64,000 bases of DNA from Zoroaster sp. YZ-2022 (taxonomy: Eukaryota; Echinodermata; Asteroidea; Forcipulatida; Zoroasteridae): contig CM055823.1 of the NCBI GenBank assembly GCA_029582265.1, positions 23,757,290-23,821,289 on the forward strand, read 5' to 3'. Below are positions 31,723-42,168 of the stretch, piece by piece; the first letter of the stretch is position 1; the number at the start of each line of letters is the position of its first letter. The notes below the pieces were generated by a model. It did not search any database, had not been told where the DNA came from, and was given only the letters and a program-made list of their open reading frames with translations. Both the position numbers and the translations under genes were made by a program.

Positions 31723-32300
31723 TTGGCCCAAAAAAAGCCTCCGGTTTCTGATCTCCATGCGCATTGTCTCAGACCCACGCATTTTTTTTGTTGCTATGAA
31801 ATAATGTCTAATTGCAGCCAAAATTGCTGGATCGATTGGAATTCTGCCGTGCTGTGTTTTAAATAACTTGTTCACATCTCTTAGCCACCATACTTTGTAC
31901 ATGGGAAATTTGGTCCCTGCGTGCACAGTGTATCACATATTTCCCTGTTGGCAAAAAACAAACAAAAAACAAAAAACGTGTCAGCACAACAATTCGTCCC
32001 TAATTTGCCATCGTGACCAATCCCGAATTAAGTTGGCATAGTGACCAATGCGGTATTGGTCACTTTGCCAAATTACAAAAATATCCAGTTAGAGCATTCG
32101 TCATTTGAATGTATGCTCTATCTCCAAAACTATAATGAATACATGCATGTGGATTAGATACAATGGTAGGTCTCTTCCTGAATGTACTAATGGGCGGGAA
32201 AACTTAAAATTGAAAAAAGTCGGATTGGTCACTATGGCAAATTAGGGACGAATTGTGAAGCCGACCAATGACCAGAAACCGGATTCTTTTTTTTTGAGGG
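31723..32300 (+). mobile_element. Family J element with inserted repeat R
   Basis: GGCCCAAAAAAAGCCTCCGG to GACCAGAAACCGGATTCTTT. The J 3' part is broken at GTGTCAG/AAGCCGACC by 31985-32257. Confidence 0.78.
31985..32257. mobile_element. TIR element R
   Basis: CACAACAATTCGTCCCTAAT at the left and ATTAGGGACGAATTGTG at the right are inverses, continuing as TTGCCATCGTGACCAATCC against GGATTGGTCACTATGGCAA. A truncated relative lies near 30896. Confidence 0.75.
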
Positions 32301-32334
32301 GGGGGGGGGGGGGGCCGTAGCTGTTGCAAACTGC

Positions 32335-32500
32335 CAACTTAAAGGATCTGTAGTATCAATGCAAAATAGTAGCTATTGGCCTTACGTTTCGAACATACAT
32401 GTAGCAGGTTCTGTCTCAAAGGTAAATTGGACGAGTCGATATACAAACTTGTGAGAAAGAACCTGCTGGGTTCGAAAAATAACGCCAATAAACTACGTCT
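32335..32500 (+). mobile_element. Penelope-like fragment, second type
   Basis: TAGCTGTTGCAAACTGCC, GGATCTGTAGTATCAATGC and GGCCTTACGTTTCGAACATA. An inverted partner AGAACCTGCTGGGTTCGAAA follows at about 32459, so two hairpin units face each other. Confidence 0.45.
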
Positions 32501-32730
32501 ATTTTGAATATAACCTCCTACTATAGCTGCACTTTAGTGGTAAGTACATGTTGCTACAGAGGTCAAAACCAGTCAACTGACTGTTTTTTGACTGTTGACC
32601 CAAATGTGCACACAGGGGCACTTTTGACTGCCCTCAACATTTTGACCACCCTCAACAATACCAGACAATGCTTTTACCAGTCAAACAACGGTCGACTCAT
32701 TTTGACCTGTAAATGTACTTACTACATGTA

Positions 32731-32973
32731 CTATGGCGTGTCGTGGCCGAGCGGTCTAGCTTACCAGACTCAAGTTCTGGTGTTAGCAGCAGAATGTGGG
32801 TTCGAATCCCGGTCGTGACACTTGTGTCCTTGAAGAGGCTGGTTGTTAACTTGTCTTGTTTCAGTGCGAGGGGGCTGGTTCTTCAGTGTGGAGTTGTTGT
32901 AACAACTCAATGACTTAGTAGCCCCCACCTTGGAGTGGCCATTGGCCTTGTATGGGGCGATTTGCATAAAAAA
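32731..32973 (+). mobile_element. tRNA-Leu(CAA)-derived SINE with alternative tail
   Basis: Head GTGTCGTGGCCGAGCGGTCT, anticodon arm CCAGACTCAAGTTCTGG (5-bp stem, loop CTCAAGT, anticodon CAA), long variable arm and GTGGGTTCGAATCCC. The tail differs from the ATT-tailed SINEs (CCACCTTGGAGTGGCCATTG, GCGATTTGCAT, A-run). A 10-bp duplication ACTACATGTA flanks it (32721-32730 and 32974-32983). Confidence 0.88.
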
Positions 32974-32988
32974 ACTACATGTAAGGTT

Positions 32989-34863
32989 TAGGGCTGTGCG
33001 TTTTCGGATATTTTTGGAACCGGATACCCGAAATCAGGAAAGTTCGGATACCCGGATACCCGTTTTCATTCTTGTTGAAAACATGCCTCCTTTGGTGTAC
33101 AAATACATGTAAACATTAACAAAATTGACCTTTATAATACAGAGGATACCATATTTAATTCGATCTTTATTAAAGTATAACATCTTGGTGACAAAATATT
33201 GTATTAATTTACGGAAAGTTATTTCTGAAATAAAACCGTAAAAATTGATCACACGCGCGCACGCATGGCTGGTGCATCACGCAGCTACAGCGGCCTCGCA
33301 CGTGACTGTGCATGTGTCAGGGAGTGACTACCATCATCAGAAGACAATAATCACTGGTGCGTGCGTGATCAGAGCGCATGCGTATAGCAAGTTGACTTTA
33401 ATGTTCATGTCACAAAACACGTGTTGAATAATGTCATTGGTCAAAGGCGATGTGGGCGGAACTAACCCGTTGTGAGAAAACATTCATGTGCTTGCGCCTT
33501 GCCGCGCCCCTGCCTTCTAAATAAGGATATCCTGTACGCCATATTGGCTTTGGATAAGGACATGATTTTGAGTACTAAAATAATATTTGATATTATTAAA
33601 CTAACAAACTGCAAAAAATTTACGAATCTAAAATCAGAACTTGAATATTAATATGTTTCTATCACAATGGACTATAGTTAAATGTCAATAAACCTGTCAA
33701 TAAACATTGTTTCTTGAAAGAATGAATTTTTACCAATTTGGGCCCCTTTTTCTCAAAATGGGACCAAACTTAATTGACTATTCCCTGTTGAACGTGGCAT
33801 CGTGTTGATCGGTCAGAAATGAGTCTAAAATTTAGGATGCGCACTCATCAAAAAATAACTTAACAAAACGTATCGGTGTAAGTTTTGTCTACTTTTTAAT
33901 TAGTATTCAGCCAATTTGTACCTTCCATCAATGTTTGACGATCCATAATTCGCAGCTCATCATAAGCAACCGCATTTCGTCCCTCATAAACGTCTTTTCA
34001 ACTGATAAGAGATTAGGTGATTGTAAAAATTTCGTCCCTCATAAACGTCTTTTCAACTGATAGGAGATTAGGTGATTATAAAAATATGCTGCCCAATTGA
34101 AAGGATCAAACCCGCAACCAATAATACCTTTCAAATCCGACTGATTATGGATCCTATGTTGGTTTGAAAGACAATGACCGACGTACATGTAACACCTCCT
34201 TTTTTATGTCTTTCTTTTGAAACAAACTGTCACCTTGTTGGCAAATGTAATACACAAGAGAGCTCGGTATCGGCGGGTAAATAAATGTAAATGTTGGTGA
34301 TATGCTGAGGGATGGTCAGTGGCACATCAAAATAATTACACAACAAAACCAATTTCAACACTACTTTTTTATTACAACAATTAATGTGGACGTCCCCGAT
34401 AATAAAATCCCCTCTATTAACGCATCATGGTGCACACTCCAGGTTAGACATAAAGCAGCAGTTATTGTCCCACTAATCCAATTACTGTGAACAATAGGCA
34501 AACAATCCATCCTGAGCAGCTAGTTTGATACTTGTTTGTAGCATGATTGGATACAATGTATTGGTTGGACAAAAGTGTATGGAAAATGTCCGTAAAATAC
34601 TACAAAGGCAATGATTGGATACAATGTATCGGTTGGACAAAAGTTTATGGAAAATGTCCATAAAGGCGTTATCTTGAATAAAATTGCTCCTAAAAGTGTA
34701 AACAGTACATTGTTCAATAGTCAAAAATTTCTGTTCACACCGCTGAAATGGTAAGTCACAATTTTAAAAAGTCGTTTACGGGTACTTGGAACCGAAAAAA
34801 CGGAACCGGGTAATGACAGTTTCGGTCGGGTATCCGGATACCCGGATACCCGGCACAGCCCTA
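32989..34863. mobile_element. Non-autonomous hAT element, 1.88 kb
   Basis: Same element as 24589-26444 with few differences. Exact 8-bp duplication GTAAGGTT (32981-32988 and 34864-34871). Small differences include a ~60-bp tandem duplication around CATTTCGTCCCTCATAAACG (33973 and 34028) not seen in the other copy. Confidence 0.92.
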
Positions 34864-34961
34864 GTAAGGTTTGACAGTGTTTGACTTTTAAGTGCACTAG
34901 ATATACCTTGGCAAGTATATCAACATTTTGACTGATTTTGACCCTTGCAGTCACAGAAGGG

Positions 34962-35285
34962 TTAACCCTCCTGCAATCGGTGCAATTTTTGAAACAACCC
35001 ATTCAGGCCACTCCAAGCCATTAGCTGTTGCCAGTGGCCTCCTATGGTTACCCTTCTGTGTACTGTCACACCACTGAGATTGCAGGGTAAAGTGGTCTCC
35101 CATCGATACATTGTAGGCCATACTAATATGTTCAAACATTTACAGTGGCCTTGGGTGGCACACAGTTGATTTTGTAAGATTACTTGGAAAGGACAGCAGG
35201 CTTATACATGTACATGTATGTACTGAAAGTTGCTCAAGAACAGAATTTTGTGGATCGGAGTGGCCTCCTTGTGTAGGATGGTTAA
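34962..35285. mobile_element. TTAA MITE, family L
   Basis: TTAACCCTCCTGCAATCGGT at the left and GTGTAGGATGGTTAA at the right. The left TTAA is shared with the end of the family D copy. Single copy in this window. Confidence 0.65.
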
Positions 35286-35351
35286 ATTAATATAGTAAGC
35301 TATTACTTGATGTGAAGTGTTTTTTTTTAAAAGGTACAAACTACAAATGCT

Positions 35352-35634
35352 TTAACAAACCCTAACCACCCCAAATCCTGCAAAATCCTCCAAGGGGCAC
35401 TTTTTGGGAAAAATTCAGCACTGTTTGGAAACTGGTACTTTCACCTCTTCAAATGGTACAAAATTTACATACTACCTGGGCAAGAAGTACAGGCCACAAG
35501 TGCTGAATATGAAAGATCAACGAAAATGTACTGTGCATTTTGAAGACAAGGGCATGTTTCCAAAAAGTGCACTGATGGGTTTTGGAGGATTCAGGAAGGT
35601 TCCTAGCCAGAATACCTAGGGGTGTTAGGGTTAA
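35352..35634 (+). mobile_element. TTAA MITE, family A
   Basis: TTAACAAACCCTAACCACCC to CCTAGGGGTGTTAGGGTTAA, single terminal unit. Confidence 0.88.
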
Positions 35635-35694
35635 TGTAAGAGAAAACACACATTTACCAACAAGTATTGGATGTCCACTTTTTGCTGCAAATAA

Positions 35695-36055
35695 TAATAA
35701 TAATAATAATAATGTAGACATATATGGCGCACATATCCACCAAACTGGTGCTCAAGGCGCATTACATTATTCCCCCTGCTCATCAGGCTCATAAATCATT
35801 CCTGAAACCATCTCAGCTCCCTGGGGAGTATACAGCTCAATTGCTGCCATTACAGCGCATATAGGGCTAATCAAACACAACAACCAACTCTGCCCTCACA
35901 GGGTACCCATTTGCCCCCTGGGTGGAGAGAAGCAATTACGGTAAAGTGTCTTGCTCAAGGACACAAGTACCCCGGTCGCGGTTGGGATTCGAGCCCACAT
36001 TCTGACGACTCAGCCATCAGAACACAAATCCGATGCACTAAACCGCTCGACCATG
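35695..36055 (-). mobile_element. tRNA-derived SINE
   Basis: (AAT)n tail at the left, then CTCAAGGCGCATTACATTAT, CTCCCTGGGGAGTATACAGC and a B-box (GGGATTCGAGCCCAC on plus). Structure as at 13227. Confidence 0.92.
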
Positions 36056-36569
36056 TGTTTTCTGTTAAAATTGTGAACGCTTGTTCACATGAATTAGAAA
36101 CCCTGGATTGAGCTGAAATACATGTACTTTCAAAGGTTAGTTGTTAGATGTATACCTGGATTCAAATAAAGTAAACCTGCTTTGAGGTAAACCTACTATT
36201 TTTAGAAGCAGTTATTTTCAACATTACCTGTGTTTGTACTTTCCCTTTCAGATAAAAAAAAAACAGTCAAAATGTCAGGATCCCTTGACCTCCTCTTGAT
36301 TCGCCCCTCTGCACCCACCCCTGCTCTCTACATAAAATAAAATAAAGTACATGCACTGTGGATGGGCACAGACCTTTTAAAGAGATAAATTATTGATTGA
36401 TGCATGTGTTGAATCTCGACACGCTTGAAAACATACAAAGTACGATAACTTTTTCAGGAATTGTGAGGGCAAGGGTTTGGCTTTGAAGGTGGAATATCAT
36501 TGAGTTCTCCTGTTTTAAGTGTTTTAAGGGTTTTAAGGGCTGAAATAGAAATATTCCCGTGGTAGAGAT
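36056..36569. other. No recognised feature (intron 1)
   Basis: Unique-looking. Ends with the 8-bp target duplication GTAGAGAT of the following hAT element. Confidence 0.4.
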
Positions 36570-36717
36570 TAGGGGTGATGATATTGAATTTTTGTTGATC
36601 ATAGTCGATTATCGACGGCATGATATCGGCGATATACGACATTATCGTCTCAATACGTGGATTTTTAAAAATGAAAAAATGTATGTATCAAACTTTAAAC
36701 ATTAAACATCAAACATG

Positions 36718-37052
36718 TGGAGTGTCGTGGCCGAGCGGTCTAGCTTACCGGACTCGAGTTCTGGTGTTAGCAGCAGAATGTGGGTTCGAATCCCGGCCGT
36801 GACACTTGTGTCCTTGAGCAAGACACTTAACCATAATTGCTTCTCTCCACCCAGGGGTTAAATGGGTACCTGTGAGGGCAGAGTTGGTTGATTAGCCCTA
36901 TATGCGCTGTAATGGCAGCAATTGAGCTGTATACTCCCCAGGGAGCTGAGATGGTTTCAGGAATGATTTATGAGCCTGATGAGCAGGGGTAATAATATAA
37001 TGCGCCTTGAGCACCACTCAGTTGGTGGATATGTGCGCTATATAAGTCCACA

Positions 37053-37084
<32 letters not shown>

Positions 37085-37085
37085 G
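36718..37085 (+). mobile_element. tRNA-Leu-derived SINE with ATT tail
   Basis: Head GTGTCGTGGCCGAGCGGTCT and CCGGACTCGAGTTCTGG (loop CTCGAGT, so CAA has become CGA), GTGGGTTCGAATCCC, central domain, GTGCGCTATATAAGTCCACA and (ATT)n. The head is almost identical to 32731-32973, while the rest matches 13227 and 50456. Confidence 0.92.
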
Positions 37086-37680
37086 CGACATATTGGACAC
37101 CGATAAAAAGTAGTTCATATATGAACTACTTTTACATGTAAGTTCTACAGGGAAGTTGCGTAGGTAATAAACGGTTACTCCAAACAGTCGCTCCAAAATG
37201 AGCCGAGTTCTTAGATTTTTGCCGCTTGGTGCGACAAACATTTTATAAAAAGAACTCACCATGACGTCCATAAACAAACTCGAGGTTTATAAATGCCTAC
37301 AGACCCTCATCCCAGAGCTGAGAATGAACGGGCCATTGATCGATCGCGCACGCATAGTTCAGCGGATGACAGCCACGCTTTTATCCTGGTAACCTCACAA
37401 TGTACACCAGCGCGGTTATTCCAGGAGAGTGTACCACGTGACCCTGGGACTACCCGTGGGTAAGTTTAAAGCCCACGCCGCAACCAGGAGCACAACGCAC
37501 GAAAAAAGACCACGCACGCAAGTCGTAGGAACATGAGTGGGGCTCCTCCGTGATTTCCAACTGTTTTTTAGCACTTCACGGTACCGTAACTTCCGTACTG
37601 TACCGTACCGTAACAGTTCCCGCCTGCGCGCCTCAACGAACTAATCCTCCAGCATCCATTCATGGGATGATCCTCCAGCA
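37086..37680. other. Unassigned sequence inside the hAT element
   Basis: Contains TAGTTCATATATGAACTA (palindrome near 37110), TACCGTACCGTAAC repeats near 37600, and GC-rich stretches. No gene is recognised. Confidence 0.35.
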
Positions 37681-39410
37681 GTCTAATAATAATAATAATA
37701 ATAATAATACACGCATTTATAAAGCGCATTTTTCCGAGGGTTGCAATGCGCTATGTACATGTACAAGAACAATTCCAGAGAAGGCAAAAAGGAGACAATG
37801 AAATGAAAAAGCAGGTGGTAAGTGTCCTTAAGATAAAAACAGATATGATTTGAGTTTACATTTGAATTGGTGAACAGAGTTACAAGTACGAATGTTGAGA
37901 GGTACATGTAGTGAATTCCAGCATCTGGGTCCAGCTACAGAGAAAGCCTTATTGTCACCTGCGTGTTTGTATGTACGAGGTATTTTTAAGTTCTGCTCCG
38001 AGCGGAGGCCGCTTCGGTTAGGTGTGCTGAGATCTAGTGAGTCTGAAATGTATTTTGGATGTATGTTCGAAAGTGCTTTGTACATATTCATCGCGGTCTT
38101 GAAGATAATCCATTTTTGAACAGGTAACCAGTGTAATTGTTGAAGAAGCGGTGATGCATGAGAATGTTTGGGTTTTATGTGTATGGTACGAGCGGCATTG
38201 TTTTGAAGCTTTTGAAGGCGAGTGATGTCAGATTGTTTCATCCCATTGAAAAGAGAATTACAGTAGTCTAGCCGTGAGAGGACTAGAGATCTTACAGCAG
38301 CGTGACATGTGTCTGTGTCAATGTATTTGCGAATCTTGGATATGTTCCGTAGGTGATAATTGATTGATTTGCATGCATTGTTGACATGGGGTGTCATTGA
38401 CATAGTGCTATCAAACGTAACACCTAGATTTCTCACTGTTGGGGATGGATTAATTGTGGTGTTATGGACGGAAAGGGTCAAGTGGTTTAAACGTTTCTGA
38501 TGATGAGAGGAAGATGCAATGAAAAATTCTGTTTTATCGTGATTGAGTTGAAGTTTATTCATAGTCATTCAGGAATGGATATCAGTGATGCAGTTTGACA
38601 ACCTGAACAAGGCGCATGCTGCATCATTGGGAATGGCAGGGTCGAACTCCAAGTAAACCTGAATGTCGTCAGCGTACATGTACATATGATATCTGACGTC
38701 GTGTTGGCGCAGGATATCACAGACTGGGCTGATGTACATGGTAAATGCTTGAGGGCCAATGAATGATCCTTGGGGGACGCCGTAAAGAAGGATACTCTCG
38801 TCAGAGTCTGCCCCAGCAACATGTACATGAGTACGTCTGTTCTGGAAGTAAGATCCAAACCATTTGAGGGCCATTCCGGAAATGCCGAACTTATGTTGGA
38901 ATCGACGCAGCATAATCGCGTGGTCAAGTGTGTCAAACGCAGCAGATAAATCTAAGAGAACCAGGTTTATTAGAGTCCAGTGAGTTTAATATGTGGTTCT
39001 GTACGCACAGAAGTGCTGTCTCTGTACTATGGTCAGACTTGTAGGCAGATTGTAGGGGGTCAGCGAGGTGGTGGTGGTTCATGTGGTCTTTCAACTGTTC
39101 ACAGGCGACCTTTTCAATGACCTTGGCAAGGTAACGAAGGTTAGATACAGGGCGATAGTTTTTTAGTTCATCTTTGTGTAAAGAAGGCTTCTTTAAAATT
39201 GGCGTGATACATGTAACACCAACCCGCAGTGACTCAGGGAAATGACCAGATGACAATGAAGCATTGACGATCTCTGTCAGTATCGGGATGAAAATATCGG
39301 TGATGTTTAAGCAGCCAGGTCGGAAGGGGGTCAAGTTGACACGATTTTGTGGATGACGAATGTACAATGTATGACCTTCAGCAGGTCAGCTTCAGGGATG
39401 GGACGAAATT
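37681..39410 (-). pseudogene. CR1/L2-like non-LTR retrotransposon, broken reverse transcriptase
   Basis: 5'-truncated LINE. From the 5' side on the minus strand: fingers region with KNYRPVSNL and QSAYKSDHSTETALL (39367-38970); then LLDLSAAFDTLDHA (motif A Asp, about 38950-38910) and YGVPQGSFIGP; then YADD at 38676-38665 (catalytic pair); then the thumb/C-terminal region with VRNLGVTFDS, RLDYCNSLFNG and FSVAGPRCWNSLH. Two lesions are visible: a frameshift near 38960, just before motif A, and an in-frame TGA at 38571-38569 where relatives usually have Trp (before MTMNKLQLN). The endonuclease domain is absent. The 3' end is GCGCTTTATAAATGCGTGTA followed by (TTA)n, the CR1/L2 type of tail. Its enzyme copies RNA into DNA at the insertion site in intact relatives. 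This copy is dead. Confidence 0.9.
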
Positions 39411-39413
39411 CAG

Positions 39414-39635
39414 AAAGGTCAGTCTACTTAAGGTCAGTCTACTTAAGGTCAGTCTACTTAAGGTCAGTCTACTTAAGGTCAGTCTACTTAAGGTCATGTC
39501 TACTTAAGGTCAAGTCTACTTAAGGTCAAGTCTACTTAAGGTCAAGTCTACTTAAGGTCAGTCTACTTAAGGTCAGTCTACTTAAGGTCAGTCTACTTAA
39601 GGTCAGTCTACTAAAAGGTCAGTCTACTTAAGCAG
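39414..39635 (+). repeat. 15-bp array of AGGTCA half-sites
   Basis: About 14 copies of AGGTCAGTCTACTTA, with three or four 16-bp variants (AGGTCAAGTCTACTTA). The unit holds AGGTCA, the nuclear-receptor half-site, preceded by CTTA. It starts where the LINE sequence ends. Confidence 0.95.
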
Positions 39636-39660
39636 CAGCATTTTCCAGAGTCCGGCATTC

Positions 39661-39812
39661 TCCTGAGGACGATCAGAGCATACTGATCGAAACGTCGAGT
39701 TGTACCTCCAGTTCTTTTCAGAACTAATTACTACTCAATTGAGATTCCACATGGTGTCACCGCAATTAGTCTTACTTATCATCCTCACCATGCAAAGCTA
39801 CAAGTTTTACCG
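39661..39812 (-). mobile_element. Penelope-like fragment with hammerhead-like motif
   Basis: Plus strand reads CTCCTGAGGACGATCAGAGC, then ATACTGATCGAAACGTCGAG, and continues through AGTTCTTTTCAGAACT and CACATGGTGTCACCGC to CATGCAAAGCTACAAGTTTT. CTC before and GAG after the core can pair as stem I. Confidence 0.6.
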
Positions 39813-40102
39813 TAACTTCGTTGATATCGCCGTATAATGACATGAAATTTTGAGACAATTTATTACTCCGGCGATATTTTAACTAAAAAGAGCGATATAT
39901 ATTTGATATTAGCTATATTTTTGGAATATTGTCAATATGGCAATGTTTTATATTTTCAAAACCATAACTGATTTAGCCGATAATTTTTTGAATATCGTAT
40001 CGTTACGATATTAAGGTGATATCGTCCACCCCTAGTAGAGATTAGGCCAAAAAAAAAATCTCCGGTTTGTGGTCATAGGTGGACTTCAAAATCGGCATTG
40101 TG

Positions 40103-40467
40103 TAAGCTTGGCGATATCAATTTTTTTCATCCACGAAATATCGGCAAACATATCGGAAAACATCGCGATTTTCGATATATGTTCTTTATTTTCATTCACG
40201 CATGAGGCGATAACCACAGGTATGTACCCCTCTACAAGCGTCACAATAAATCGCAAATTTGATTGCATAGCTTCCTAAAGCTGAAAAGACTGTCCTAATT
40301 TTTTTCCATGGAATTTCTGTCTTGACTCACAATGGCAATTTTTTTAATCGCGATATATATTTTTTTAATCGGGATTTGCCGATATCTCGATAAATTGAAA
40401 GGTTCTCGATATCGTAATCAAATAAAAAAAAGGTATCGCGATATTATCATGTTATCACCCACGCTTA
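40103..40467. mobile_element. hAT-like MITE with TAAGCTTGGGCGATATC ends
   Basis: TAAGCTTGGCGATATCAATT at the left and ATCATGTTATCACCCACGCT at the right. Shares GCAAACATATCGG, ACCACAGGTATGTACCCCTC and TCGCGATATA words with 57490-58060, which has an exact 8-bp duplication. Confidence 0.75.
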
Positions 40468-40814
40468 ACTCCCTAGGCCCATTTGCTTACACATAACCTG
40501 AATCCTCCAAAATCCTTCAGTAGTAAAGCAAGCACATGACATGTACATGTGTTTCTAATCTGTGATACATGTACATGGCCAGGGACACTCCCTGCATGCA
40601 TGGAGCAATAAAACAGTGTCCACTGACCCAAGCACTGACCTTGAAATCACTACAACAAACATGGATGTACATGTACCATGAAAAGGCAAGTATGCCTAAT
40701 AACCTCAATCCTCCAAATGCCTTCACTTTAGCAAAGAGCATGTAGCCTCAATCCTTCAAAATCCTTCACTTTGGCAAAGAGGATTTTGGAGGATTTGGGA
40801 AGGTATATGGTTAA
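40465..40814 (+). mobile_element. TTAA MITE, family C
   Basis: TTAACTCCCTAGGCCCATTT to GGATTTGGGAAGGTATATGG then TTAA. The body has CCAGGGACACTCCCTGCATG and CACTACAACAAACATGGATG. Confidence 0.85.
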
Positions 40815-41143
40815 TTAAATTTTTTTTTCTTTCTTTCTAGTGAGATACGTGATACATGCATACACGGTTATTGGAATCAGACCAAATTTCCCATACATAA
40901 AGTATGGTGGCCAAGAGAGGCCTCACAAACCGGGCAATCGTTCACACCCCTACATGTATAGCCTACATGTGAAAAAGTTGTTTAAAACACAGCACGGCAG
41001 AATTCCAATCGAGCCAGCAATTTTGGCTGCAATTGGATATGATTTAATAGTAAAAGAAAAACGAAAACAAAAAAATGCCGACGCGCGGGTCTGAGACGAC
41101 GCACGCGGAGACCAGAAACCTGAGACTTTTTTTTGTTGGCCTT

Positions 41144-42168
41144 ATAACCAGTGCTAGACTTTCACTTTTAACCAAAAGAAGGTTGTATTCGATTTGACTC
41201 TCTGTGCTGTAATTCCAGTCTGCTGTAATACAGCACAAAGGAAATGCCTCCGGCTGGAGAGAGATCGTCTTAGGATTAAAAATCCTTCTCGCTTCTTTGT
41301 CTTTGCGAGAGAAAAAAATATGGAAGCATCCACATTTCTATTTCAAAGATTACTCGGGTGTGTTAAAATACGTGTGAGTAAGGGCTTGAAAAATACTGAG
41401 GCATTTTAAAGCCCCCCCCCCAAAAAAAGAATATTTTGTTTCTAGTTACCCAACCGACCTAATAATATTTGCGACAGGTAGAGTCAGCAATTTTTTAATT
41501 TTTTTTTCCAGAATTTTTAATTTTTAATTTTATTTTTTAATTTTTTTTTTCTAGGTGTGTATTTTGTAAACGCAGTATTGTACATATTTAAGAGAATTAA
41601 GAAATCAAACCATCTGATTTCATGATCAAATCTGTTTAAAATATATTTAAAAAAATTATTTGTACATATATACATTTATTACTTAAACACGTGCATATAT
41701 CAATTCCATATAAAAAAAAAGTGTACGAGGTCTTAATGCACAACTGTATCCACGACTCGGTTTATATTGATCTCGCTGTATATAGTGTAATGTACACCTA
41801 TGTGTGTACGAATGGATCCAATACGGGGATGGCGCATCATGTGCGCTGAATTTGTCGGGCCAGAAATCAGTACGGGATGGGGGTACCGTTGTACATGTAA
41901 GTGCGTATTACAACAGCCTAAGTCAAGGCTAATATTGTTGATTTTTTTAAATATTTTTTTATATATATATATTTTTGTGTGTGTGTGTGTGGAGGCACTG
42001 TTGGTGCCCTTATAAAATTCTGCTGTAGTTTTACAGTACTAAATCTATAGTTTTACTGTAGTATGTAAAGTTTTAATATTATAATTGTAGTAAAAATAGT
42101 TTCCTTCATATATTGGAGTAGATTTGAAGTAATAATGAAGTAAAACTTCCGATTGTCTTAAAACTGTC
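41144..42168. other. No recognised feature (intron 1)
   Basis: AT-rich, with TTTTTAATTTT runs (41490-41550) and a short TG repeat (41977-41990). No gene or repeat family is recognised. Confidence 0.4.

Larger units (their letters stand above)
32508..34965 (+). mobile_element. TTAA MITE, family D, holding a SINE and a hAT
   Basis: Left end is decayed (TATAACCTCCTACTATAGCT); the right end GCAGTCACAGAAGGGTTAA is intact. A SINE at 32731-32973 and a hAT at 32989-34863 are inserted side by side in the TACTACATGTAAGGTTTGAC region. Confidence 0.82.
36570..40034. mobile_element. hAT-type element swollen to 3.5 kb by nested insertions
   Basis: Ends TAGGGGTGATGATATTGAAT and ATATCGTCCACCCCTA, with exact 8-bp duplication GTAGAGAT (36562-36569 and 40035-40042). 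The native sequence is the AT-rich CGATAT-type DNA at 36570-36700 and 39815-40034. In between sit a SINE, a LINE fragment, a 15-bp array and a Penelope-like fragment. Confidence 0.88.
40043..41143 (-). mobile_element. Family J element, inverted, carrying two insertions
   Basis: TAGGCCAAAAAAAAAATCTC (40043) with TTCAAAATCGGCATTGTG is the J right end inverted. The remainder resumes after 40814 (GTGAGATACGTGATACATGC) and ends CCAGAAACCTGAGACTTTTT...TTGGCC. The gap is filled by 40103-40467 and 40465-40814. Confidence 0.75.
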
